NCBI GenBank assembly: GCA_021809365.1 | Contig: JAKBAC010000067.1 | Span: 1 to 16,918 of the forward strand | Source of the DNA: Planctomycetota bacterium | Lineage (GTDB): Bacteria; Planctomycetota; Phycisphaerae; WQYP01 | Direction: 5' to 3' | DNA: 16,918 nt | Shown here: one piece after another, positions 7,352 to 13,553 of the stretch | Layout: each line of letters starts with the position of its first letter | Position numbering within the stretch: position 1 is the first letter of the stretch | Notes under the pieces: model-generated | Seen by the model: only the letters and a program-made list of their open reading frames with translations | Database searches by the model: none | Told to the model about the DNA's origin: nothing | Translations under genes and position numbers: made by a program

Positions 7352-7379
7352 ATTATGCGTGTGTCATTGATAAAGTCAA
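7352..7379 (-). promoter_or_regulatory. Promoter of integrase 2 with overlapping inverted repeat
   Basis: On the minus strand, TTGACT (7374-7379) is followed after 16 bp by CATAAT (7352-7357), both 5 of 6 to consensus. The -35 box is embedded in a perfect inverted repeat ATTGA/TCAAT (7366-7370, 7376-7380), and ACAC/GTGT half-sites flank the -10. Palindromes over a promoter between an integrase and a divergent ribbon-helix-helix gene suggest an operator for that small protein. That link is inference. Confidence 0.5.
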
Positions 7380-7485
7380 TGTAGTTATTAAAGACAACCT
7401 CCATTGCGACGGATTGTCGCCTTAAAGGGACACATCTTATGTACCGCTTGCCCGCCGGCGGATGACCATGTAGACTTTGGCTCTT

Positions 7486-7734
7486 ATGGCCAAACGAAAC
7501 AAACCAGTAAAGGCCGCCAAGAGTGTCGGCAAACCGCTGACCGTCCAGAGAACCTATCGGTTCAATACTGAACTCTTTGAATCCTTTGAGGAAGATTGTG
7601 CCCGGCATCTGGCCAATCCCAAGCTGGTGCTGGAAGCATTGATTCTCCATTGGCTGGAAGGTGACGCCAAGACCCGTAGCACTATCGCCATGCGGCACCG
7701 CCAACGGTTTGGATTGTCATCCTCGGACGAGTAA
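7486..7734 (+). CDS. Small ribbon-helix-helix (Arc/CopG-like) protein
   Basis: The 82-residue product starts with a basic, disordered-looking tail (MAKRNKPVKAAKSVGKPLTV), then a pattern that fits a ribbon-helix-helix DNA-binding fold: a strand QRTYRF, helix A (TELFESFEEDCARHL) and helix B (PKLVLEALILHWLEG), ending in a polar tail. Such proteins bind palindromic operators as dimers. Lying divergent from integrase 2, with palindromes in the shared intergenic region, it may regulate the recombinase or act as the directionality factor. The ATG at 7486 is used; a TTG at 7477 would add three residues. No good ribosome site is visible, which lowers certainty about translation level. No specific family name is claimed. 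Confidence 0.65.
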   Translation: MAKRNKPVKAAKSVGKPLTVQRTYRFNTELFESFEEDCARHLANPKLVLEALILHWLEGDAKTRSTIAMRHRQRFGLSSSDE

Positions 7735-9066
7735 TTCCCGCATCGGCATCGGCCCCCATCATTACCAAGACGCCGCGCCGCGGCAACGTTCCACTGGCAT
7801 CATCAATCGTGTAACTACCGTGCTTTGCCCTCGGCCTGCGCCGGGCAACCGTCGCGCCCTCGCTACGTTCTACTCCGCTCCGTCACGCCGGATTGCTCCG
7901 GCTCCAGCCGGTGCAAAGCACTGGCCGAAAGACACTATCAGACCGCCCGCCTTGGCTTCCCGCCCCCTGACGTGGTAGGCCAAGGTGGGCTATGTTGTGG
8001 AAACAACCAAATGGATGAGCGGGATGGTTTTGGAAGCTCCCGCCACGGGCATTGGTGAGATGCCAAGAACTGACCTGTGCGACGTTTCGAGGCTGTTCCG
8101 AATCACCAGTGGAGCTTCCCCGGTAGCGCTGTCGCCCACGGTACATGGCGGAGTAACTGCCAGGTTGCCGAGGGGCGCCTTCACCTTGGCTGACTTGGTT
8201 CGGTGGATGGTTTTGCCGCGCCCCGTGACACAGGCAAGTTGGCGTTCCGCACCGTTGCCCGCCGTCCCGTGTCGGCCGATGGCCACGCCACCAATAAGGA
8301 TACTTGCTCTCTCTCCCGCGCCGGCTTTTCGCGATGCATATCGCGCCCGCCACCGGCTCCGGGTGTTGCCGACTGGCCGTGCCAGCAGTATGTCAGGCAG
8401 CCCTATTCCTTCCCGGATCAGGCCGACTGATCAACCGCCAAGATCTCCCGGAACGCTCGCCCACGGCGCGACCCGTGACATCCCAATAGCCTTCCCTGCC
8501 CGGTTCCCAAGGCCGTCATCTTTCGTGTCGAGTCGGGGCAGAGGACAGCCCGAAGCCAAGTGCCAACCGACTCCGCCATTGCCCCCGCCGCCGGACGGTA
8601 ATTCTACCAGTGCGCACCCCGGCCAGCGGCTTCCACCAAAGGTTCACCGCACTGACAACGCGCTCTGTTTTCGCGCTGCATCAGTGCGCGCAGAGTACCT
8701 GCCAAAATGACAAATGGCCCCCCGAAGGGCGCATCCGGTGCAGCGCAGATTACCGCTTCCGGCAACACACATAAGCTCGGCCATGACAGGTTCACACCTT
8801 GGCCGGAGGTGCCCAGCAACTCCAAATTCTCCCGACACCGCGCGCCATAGCCGCCGCAGCATTTCGCACCGACTGCCCCGTTTGCCCGCTCTTGCTCGGT
8901 TGATCGGCAAGGTCTGCAAACAATTCCAAAGCGTTGATTTCAGCGATTGAAAAGCGGAAGGCAGGATAAAGGAGTTGGAACCCAGAATTCTGCAAGTGAT
9001 TGTTCTGAGAGCACTTACAGGGAACCCAGTGGGTTTTTGCGGGTTCTTCCAGGTTCCATTTGGATG
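7735..9066. other. Gene-poor stretch inside the island, no recognisable complete gene
   Basis: Open frames exist on both strands (for example 7985-8710 plus and 7883-8353 minus), but they overlap one another, are dominated by Pro, Arg and Ser, lack ribosome sites and match no family I know. Visible structure is limited to the inverted repeat at 7820-7921, a hairpin of CCCGCCTTGGC (7946-7956) with GCCAAGGTGGG (7979-7989, one mismatch), and a small AACCC/GGGTT stem followed by T residues at 9023-9038. I read the region as degraded coding DNA or as a structured non-coding region; the sequence alone does not decide. Confidence 0.5.
7820..7921. repeat. Imperfect ~37-bp inverted repeat (long hairpin)
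   Basis: GTGCTTTGC (7820-7828) and GCAAAGCAC (7913-7921) are a perfect 9-bp terminal match. Inward the arms stay similar with small gaps: one reads CGGCCTGCGCCGG-GCAA-CCG, and the reverse complement of the other reads CGGCTGGAGCCGGAGCAATCCGG. The whole element would fold into a long interrupted hairpin with an apical loop near 7855-7880. It could be a non-autonomous repeat, a recombination site or a structured RNA. Confidence 0.55.
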
Positions 9067-9243
9067 CTATTGGCGGCCGGAAGTGTAACACAACGTATGG
9101 CAGTGCAGGTGTGGGTCTGCCAAAGCACGGATAATCTCCGCAGCAACTCGTTGAGCTTTTCCGCTCAATTTGATCGTGCAGCCCGGTATTCGGATCAGGA
9201 ACCTGCCGGCACCCTCGTGAGAAGCAAGTGAGAACCGACCCAT
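9067..9243 (-). CDS. Possible small hypothetical protein
   Basis: A 58-residue minus-strand frame beginning MGRFSLASHEGAG contains a stretch that looks protein-like: a strand GRFLIRIPGCTIKLS followed by an amphipathic helix GKAQRVAAEIIRALAD. This could be part of a small DNA-binding protein, but I do not recognise a family, there is no clear ribosome site, and the tail (PHLHCHTLCYTSGRQ) is unconvincing. It may be a remnant. Confidence 0.22.
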   Translation of the reverse strand: MGRFSLASHEGAGRFLIRIPGCTIKLSGKAQRVAAEIIRALADPHLHCHTLCYTSGRQ

Positions 9244-9303
9244 GCCCGATGCAATGTGCTCGATGTTACAGGCGGCATTGGCCCGATCACTTGCCGACTC
9301 GCC

Positions 9304-9328
9304 TGAACAGGCTCCGTGAACAGGCTCC
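9304..9328 (+). repeat. 12-bp tandem repeat before transposase fragment
   Basis: TGAACAGGCTCC occurs at 9304-9315 and again at 9317-9328, one base apart. It lies about 30 bp before the IS630-type transposase start and may be part of a disturbed element end. Confidence 0.45.
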
Positions 9329-9359
9329 TTGTGCTTTGGCACTGCGGAATGTTATCCTG

Positions 9360-9740
9360 ATGCCCATGTCAGCCACCGCGTCTACAACCGGTTCATCCTT
9401 GGTCGATCCGCACCAGCAGACGGTACTGCGTCAGTTGGTTCAAGCCGGTGAACGCGGGGATAAGACGGCGCGCCGGATTGCCCAGCGGGCCAGAATTGTA
9501 CTGCTGGCTTCCGAAGGCCGCTCCCTGGAAGACATCGCCCGGCAGGAGGGAATCAGCACACGCACGACATGGGTCTGGCGAGCAGATTTTATGCGTGATG
9601 GAGTGCCGGCACTGACGCCGAAGCGGTGTAATCCGCCACCTGCCGTTTCAATCAATGATCAGCAGCGCGCCGCCCTGGAAACTATTCACCCCCCCCCCTC
9701 CTTTTGGTTGCGGCCGGGCCGCGCGGGGTTATGCGACTAA
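9360..9740 (+). pseudogene. IS630-family transposase, N-terminal fragment
   Basis: Starting at ATG 9360, the frame encodes the N-terminal helix-turn-helix half of an IS630/Tc1-type transposase: RRIAQRARIVLLASEGRSLEDIARQEGIS, then TRTTWVWRADFMRDGVPALTPK, the usual two HTH segments. At about residue 110 the frame meets a run of ten C residues (9689-9698), after which it reads PSFWLRPGRAGLCD and stops. In the +1 frame after the C-run, PPPPFGCGRAARGYATNLLQVGFLTR weakly resembles the linker that normally leads into the DDE domain, which suggests a frameshift plus decay. No DDE catalytic triad is present in either frame, so transposition activity is lost. Element ends were not identified. Confidence 0.75.
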
Positions 9741-9945
9741 TCTGCTGCAAGTCGGTTTTCTTACGCGAGCCAAGCGTCGGTGCAGTAAACACGTGCGGTC
9801 TCATACTTATGTATCGACGACCGAAAAGCCTCTTGTGGCGACCGGCCAGCCAGCGCTGGGTTGGCCTTTTATCAGGGGGATCTTGATTGGGTTATATTGG
9901 GTCGTTAGCCGAGCCGTAAAGCCGTATATCCAGCCTGCCCCGAGA
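9741..9945. other. Decayed or non-coding spacer before the cargo operon
   Basis: Two overlapping plus-strand frames (9655-9990 and 9704-9886) cross this stretch but neither matches a known protein beyond the weak IS630-like segment at its left edge. I see no RNA gene or clear repeat. It is most simply read as the decayed continuation of the transposase locus. Confidence 0.4.
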
Positions 9946-9975
9946 TTGACAACTCCCCGGTTCGGCGTTTATTAT
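9946..9975 (+). promoter_or_regulatory. Strong promoter of the cargo operon
   Basis: TTGACA (9946-9951), a perfect -35 box, is followed after 18 bp by TATTAT (9970-9975), 5 of 6 to the -10 consensus. Transcription should start near 9982, leaving about 30 nt before the ATG at 10012. This is the best sigma-70 promoter in the window and would drive the four co-directional genes that follow. Confidence 0.65.
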
Positions 9976-10011
9976 CCACGCCAATGGTGAAGTAATCTGG
10001 GCGGCGGTGCA

Positions 10012-10947
10012 ATGGTAGATACGCACGAACATCTCCATCAATATGGCAGAATGGCCATTAGCCGCCTTTACAATGCGCCAGCCGAGAAAATTGTTAGCTA
10101 CGACATCGCTGAGATGAATCTAATTTCTGCCTGCGGTCTGCCCGGCACTGAAGACCTTTGCATGGCCAAAGCTCTTCAGACGCTTGATGAATGGGCCGCC
10201 CACATTCGCAAGCAGACCGCTCGCAACTTGCCACACTACCATGCGAACCGAGCGCAGTTCAAGTCGCGAGCCAGATTCAATATGGGCACGCTGATCCAGA
10301 CGCTCAGGCGAGACTTTGGAATCCATTACAATCCTGATCGCATTGCCACCCCGGATAACTTCGATGATCCGGCCGATTCTTTCATTCATGGCTTGGTGGG
10401 GCCCCGAAGATCGGGAACTTGCGCTTCAATTCCCGTATTGTTAACGGCCATTGGCCGCCGACTGGGTTATCCCCTGAAGCTGGTCTTGGCCCCGCGCCAC
10501 TGCTTCTGTCGCTGGGAAACGCCAGAAGAGCGGTTCAACTTTGATTACCATGAGCAGGGGTTTAACTCCTCTCCAGACGAGTATTACCACGAGCATCCGA
10601 TGAAATGGTCGCCAGCACTCCATGATAGAGAGCGGATCCGCCCGACCTTTCTGATATCCCTGACGCCTCAGCAGGAGTTGGCGCATTTTGCATTTACGCG
10701 TGCCTCGCAGTTGGATGTTGCGGGACGTCGGAAAGAGTCGCTTGAATCTCTGCGCGTTGCGTACACTTTCTGGCCCACGCCTGGCCATGGCTATTGGATG
10801 ACGCACATGCTGACCAAAGTAATGTACCCGGATCGGGATTGGCCACGCAACCCGTGCGAAGAAACTGCGGGCAAGACAGCCTTTGATCGGTTGCGGCGCG
10901 AGAAGGGCGCGGTGATGGTGGATAATAAATGGATGATTGCAGTTTGA
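10012..10947 (+). CDS. Transglutaminase-like (SirB1-type) protein
   Basis: The 311-residue protein has a transglutaminase-like cysteine-hydrolase core: GPRRSGTCASIPVLLTAIGRRLGYPLKLV, with candidate nucleophile Cys137, then APRHCFCRWE with His163, then EERFNFDYHEQG, with Asn176 or Asp178 as the third residue, and SPDEYYHEHP further on. An all-helical N-terminal part precedes the core (1-120), and a helical C-terminal part (215-265, EESLESLRVAYTFWP-like) resembles a short TPR-type repeat. No signal peptide is seen, so it should be cytoplasmic. Activity could be proteolysis, deamidation or crosslinking, or none. It is first in a run of four genes, and the RHS tip gene starts 23 bp after its stop, so it may process or modify that protein. 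The function is inferred only at fold level. Confidence 0.75.
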   Translation: MVDTHEHLHQYGRMAISRLYNAPAEKIVSYDIAEMNLISACGLPGTEDLCMAKALQTLDEWAAHIRKQTARNLPHYHANRAQFKSRARFNMGTLIQTLRRDFGIHYNPDRIATPDNFDDPADSFIHGLVGPRRSGTCASIPVLLTAIGRRLGYPLKLVLAPRHCFCRWETPEERFNFDYHEQGFNSSPDEYYHEHPMKWSPALHDRERIRPTFLISLTPQQELAHFAFTRASQLDVAGRRKESLESLRVAYTFWPTPGHGYWMTHMLTKVMYPDRDWPRNPCEETAGKTAFDRLRREKGAVMVDNKWMIAV

Positions 10948-10969
10948 TGACAAAAGAAAGGACCGGACA

Positions 10970-11869
10970 ATGATGCTCAACACACTCTTACCCCCAATGA
11001 TTGCCGACACTGATGGCCTTAGCACTTGCGATACCGATGTCGCCCTGTGGCGACACCGATATTACGATTCTGGAATTGGACGATTCACCACTCTCGACAC
11101 CTTTGAAGGCCAGCCCACCGACCCCATCACATTGAACAAATATATCTATGGCGGTGCTGATCCCGTGAATATGATTGATCCGAGTGGGCAATTTTCCATC
11201 CCAGAGGTGGCCATTTCGTTGGCCATCAATGCCAGTATCGCAGGTGCCATTTCAGGAGTGACCATTGGAACCGTGAACGGCGTACTATCGGCAGAAGATA
11301 ACGGCAGCTTTTGGACGGGATTTGGAGGGGGCCTTATCGATGGATTTACGATTGGTGCATCTCTCTTCGCTGCGTTTGATGTTGGCGGACCAGCTGGCGT
11401 CGCCAAAGCCCTTGCAGTTGGTACCCTGCAAGGGGGGGCATCGATGTCATCCAAAATTTCAGCCGAATTCGCGACGCACCAAGCCATCGACGACAATCAA
11501 CTTCGGCAAGCTTTCCTTGACGGCTTTGCCGGGGGCGTAGCCAGTGTCGGGCTAGGAGGTGGATTCTCGGAGGCATTTGGGCTGACGGAGTCATCGGTCG
11601 CGGACCTCGCGCTCAAGACTGCAGTAAGTGGTCTTACGGCATCAATAACCGACTTGGTTTCCGGGTTCGATACAGGCGAGTCCGCACGGGTCGCCCTGGC
11701 CCACGCGTTGTTTGCCGGTGGCGTCAACGCGGTATTAACCATTTTCGGCCAATCGTTTGCCGCCTCCAACGCAGGTGCAGTCGAGGGCACGATGAAGGAA
11801 GTGCTTGCCGAAGGCATCGGGTTCGTGGTTGGCGTGCCGGTGGGTACGCTCCTCGACGAGCCGAACTGA
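10970..11869 (+). CDS. Orphan RHS-core tip protein with Gly/Ala-rich C-terminus
   Basis: Residues 25-73 of this 299-residue protein are the conserved RHS repeat-associated core that closes the RHS/YD cocoon: WRHRYYDSGIGRFTTLDTFE, then GQPTDPITLNKYIYGGADPV and NMIDPSG, the usual junction to a variable toxin tip. None of the upstream YD repeats is present; the gene starts at its own ATG (10970) with AAGGA (10958-10962) 7 nt upstream, so it is built as a free tip rather than cut out at random. After the junction come ~225 residues rich in Gly, Ala, Ser and Val with several moderately hydrophobic stretches (VAISLAINASIAGAISGVTI, GFTIGASLFAAFDVGG, GIGFVVGVPVGTLL). This may be a membrane-active or pretoxin-like region. 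No nuclease, ADP-ribosyltransferase or deaminase motif is visible. Gene order (tip followed by small unknown genes) resembles toxin-immunity loci. Confidence 0.8.
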   Translation: MMLNTLLPPMIADTDGLSTCDTDVALWRHRYYDSGIGRFTTLDTFEGQPTDPITLNKYIYGGADPVNMIDPSGQFSIPEVAISLAINASIAGAISGVTIGTVNGVLSAEDNGSFWTGFGGGLIDGFTIGASLFAAFDVGGPAGVAKALAVGTLQGGASMSSKISAEFATHQAIDDNQLRQAFLDGFAGGVASVGLGGGFSEAFGLTESSVADLALKTAVSGLTASITDLVSGFDTGESARVALAHALFAGGVNAVLTIFGQSFAASNAGAVEGTMKEVLAEGIGFVVGVPVGTLLDEPN

Positions 11870-11894
11870 AGAACGAAAAAGGGGAGGTTGTCCA

Positions 11895-12410
11895 ATGCCG
11901 CGAGCCCGACTAATCTTTTGGTTTGAGCCGTACTGGTCACACCATGCGAAGCCCTGCGATGTCGTTTTGGACTGGCCAATTCCACTAAAAATACTAAAAA
12001 AAACTGCACTGACAGCTATCGTCACATGGCTTGTTGCCAGCACGGTGATTTGCCTCGTCTTCCCCGATAGAATAAACGTAGCGTTGTTAGCTGGGGCAGC
12101 CCTTGCTATAATGCTCGTGGTTTCGCTCTCGCTCATACTCGGGTACCGGTACGTCCTGCCGAAAATTCATTGGTTTATTCCGACTTGCGTTTCAGTGCAT
12201 CGCCGCCGAATAGAGATCACCGATTTGATATCTGGGTCAGTGCTGATCGAACGAACTGACCTAGTACAACTCGTGTTAGATGAGGGGAATCCAGTTCGTC
12301 GAACAATGACCGTGCGGTGGAAGAATGGAGAGAGAAGGGTTGGCGTGCCACGATCTGTGGATATTAGTGCATTGGAGGAGATCACGCGGTTAAAGATAGA
12401 CAGATGTTAA
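11895..12410 (+). CDS. Small membrane protein with two TM helices, candidate immunity protein
   Basis: The ATG at 11895 has an ideal ribosome site, GGGGAGG (11881-11887), 7 nt upstream and 26 bp after the RHS-tip stop. The 171-residue product has an aromatic N-terminus (LIFWFEPYWSHH), two adjacent hydrophobic helices (about 36-56 and 61-84), and a cytosolic C-terminal domain of ~80 residues with alternating strands (SVHRRRIEITDLISGSVLIERTD then LVQLVLDEG...MTVRWKNGERRVGVPR) that resembles a bacterial PH-like fold. I do not recognise a family. Position directly after an RHS tip with hydrophobic character suggests a membrane-located immunity protein, which is inference from gene order alone. 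Confidence 0.7.
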   Translation: MPRARLIFWFEPYWSHHAKPCDVVLDWPIPLKILKKTALTAIVTWLVASTVICLVFPDRINVALLAGAALAIMLVVSLSLILGYRYVLPKIHWFIPTCVSVHRRRIEITDLISGSVLIERTDLVQLVLDEGNPVRRTMTVRWKNGERRVGVPRSVDISALEEITRLKIDRC

Positions 12411-12511
12411 TGTTATTGTTCCCCCGATGTTACGGCGTGCAGGCGGTTGGCTGCGGGGACAACCCACCGAGTCAAGAGCACGATTTGAGATATAGTACTA
12501 TGAGGTGCGTA

Positions 12512-13138
12512 ATGGAACACGATTGTCCACTTCCGGTAATCCGGTTCCTAAGGAGCAGTCACTGGAATAACGTCCGGTGGCACGGAACTACATTCCGCTG
12601 GCACCCCGACAGCGCAGCTCCCCCGATCATGGGCCTTGTGCTGGATAATCGTGACGCCGCAACCGCTTTGTTTAGAACATGGAAAGACCTTTCTGGAAAT
12701 CAAGATTCATTTGAAGAGTTGCGCGTTACGATCATCGAAGGGGAGTTGTCCGGGGTTGTACCGGGATACTTCGTACATCTCTGTCCCGATCCCGACAATA
12801 CGATGGCTCATGCCACGGCTGATGACATGATCATTGAGTTGCAACAATTCGGGCAATACTATCGCACCAACAAGATGGATTATCTACCGGGCTCGCCTCC
12901 GATGCTGGTGCGGTTTCGCGAGGAGTATAATAAACACGGGGAGTTTATGCTGGCTCCGGTGATCAAGCGTGAGGATGGCCAGTTTTACGTGGATGCGGAG
13001 TTAGGTATTATTAAACGTGAAATCTATTTTATGAACACCCAGGAAGTTGCGGCCAAATTGAAAGCCAAGGGATTTGATCTTGAATTGATTTTGAAACTCC
13101 GCAGACAGCAGGCTGGTAGGCCACCCCCGTTTGCTTGA
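12512..13138 (+). CDS. Hypothetical soluble protein, last gene of cargo cluster
   Basis: The 208-residue product is not recognised. The ATG at 12512 is favoured by GAGG (12502-12505) 6 nt upstream; an in-frame ATG at 12404 would overlap the previous stop and add 36 residues lacking a clear signal peptide, so the longer form cannot be fully excluded. The sequence is mixed alpha/beta: MGLVLDNRDAATALFRTWKD, then FEELRVTIIEGELSGVVPGYFVHLCPDP, reads like a strand-helix-strand unit, followed by LVRFREEYNKHGEFMLAPVIKREDGQFYVDAELGI, strand-rich, and a basic helical C-terminus. No transmembrane helix. As the second gene after the RHS tip it is another immunity or accessory candidate. TTCTTC/GAAGAA (13147-13152, 13160-13165) forms a small hairpin just after its stop, but without a T-run. 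Confidence 0.7.
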   Translation: MEHDCPLPVIRFLRSSHWNNVRWHGTTFRWHPDSAAPPIMGLVLDNRDAATALFRTWKDLSGNQDSFEELRVTIIEGELSGVVPGYFVHLCPDPDNTMAHATADDMIIELQQFGQYYRTNKMDYLPGSPPMLVRFREEYNKHGEFMLAPVIKREDGQFYVDAELGIIKREIYFMNTQEVAAKLKAKGFDLELILKLRRQQAGRPPPFA

Positions 13139-13219
13139 TATTGCGCTTCTTCGGATTGTGAAGAAACACTGTTTATAATGGGAGAAATTGCGGCGGCCAG
13201 CATAGGTGAGGACGAAGCC

Positions 13220-13238
13220 TTGTGGCGTTTTTGTGGCG
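13220..13238 (+). repeat. Two TTGTGGCG repeats (candidate right arm sites)
   Basis: TTGTGGCG at 13220-13227 and TTTGTGGCG at 13230-13238 match the three copies near attL in sequence and orientation, with an 11-bp period. They lie about 115 bp inside attR. A reverse-oriented partial copy, CGCCACA, occurs at 13327-13332 within the next repeat. Confidence 0.55.
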
Positions 13239-13321
13239 TTTGGCTTTGCGACAGCCTGCAACGCTGTGAGAAAATGAAAATTAGATCGCTTGCAAAACAC
13301 AATGTTTTCGCGGTATTATTA

Positions 13322-13340
13322 ACTCCGCCACAGGGGGAGT
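13322..13340. repeat. ACTCC/GGAGT hairpin near attR, matched near attL
   Basis: ACTCC (13322-13326) and GGAGT (13336-13340) are inverted repeats around GCCACAGGG. A near copy lies at the other end of the island: ACTCC (4329-4333) and GGAGT (4339-4343) around GCCGG. The shared ACTCCGCC...GGGGAGT pattern at both ends suggests a binding site or end duplication; the left copy also contains the integrase-1 ribosome site. Confidence 0.45.
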
Positions 13341-13353
13341 CGCAACGGACCGA

Positions 13354-13374
13354 GAATCCCTATCTCTCCGTTTT
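13354..13374. repeat. attR: right core attachment site
   Basis: This is an exact 21-bp copy of the tRNA-Ser(CGA) 3' end and its following TTTT (4197-4217). No tRNA body precedes it, so it is the fragment displaced by integration. The distance between matching bases of the two copies is 9157 bp, the size of the island. Confidence 0.88.
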
Positions 13375-13553
13375 GGGGGGAATTGGAATCCGGGGGGGAA
13401 ATTGAGAACAAATCGTGACGGGTTGAAGTGTATCGTGGGATCAGATTATATTCCGCGTTGAACTCAACGCTGCCGCATTGAGTTAAGGGGACGCCGGTAC
13501 ATTAAACCTGATTGTCGCGGGGGCGTCGTGGTTGGGTGCTGACGCGCGGACGG
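13375..13553. other. Right junction, non-coding, with nested palindromes
   Basis: No gene is seen between attR and the end of the minus-strand gene. Two G-runs (13375-13380 and just before 13400) follow attR. GCGTTGA (13455-13461) and TCAACGC (13464-13470) form one palindrome, and AACTCAACGC (13461-13470) pairs with GCATTGAGTT (13475-13484, one mismatch) across TGCC to form a second, mutually exclusive hairpin. It could terminate transcription from the minus strand, although no T-run follows. Confidence 0.45.

Noticed and set aside
7820..7921. Integron attC site
   Set aside because: Asymmetric palindrome and size fit, but the expected outer core sites of the GTTRRRY type are not present and no integron integrase is seen.
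7883..8353. 156-codon minus-strand open frame
   Set aside because: Overlaps the frame above on the other strand, no recognisable fold or start signal, unusual Gly/Arg/His-rich composition.
7985..8710. 241-codon plus-strand open frame in the gene-poor region
   Set aside because: Pro/Arg/Ser-rich with no family resemblance, no ribosome site, and other long frames overlapping it on the opposite strand; typical of spurious frames in GC-rich DNA.
12404..12511. N-terminal extension of the last cargo protein with a possible lipobox (AVGC)
   Set aside because: The preceding segment lacks a proper hydrophobic signal core, and the ATG at 12512 has a well-placed GAGG; the lipoprotein idea is not supported.
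13375..13400. G-quadruplex from the two G-runs after attR
   Set aside because: Only two long runs are adjacent; four suitably spaced runs are not present.
13178..13405. 75-codon open frame starting after TTTATAATGGG near attR
   Set aside because: It crosses the arm repeats and the attR core and its product has no protein-like pattern beyond that; the TATAAT has no -35 partner.
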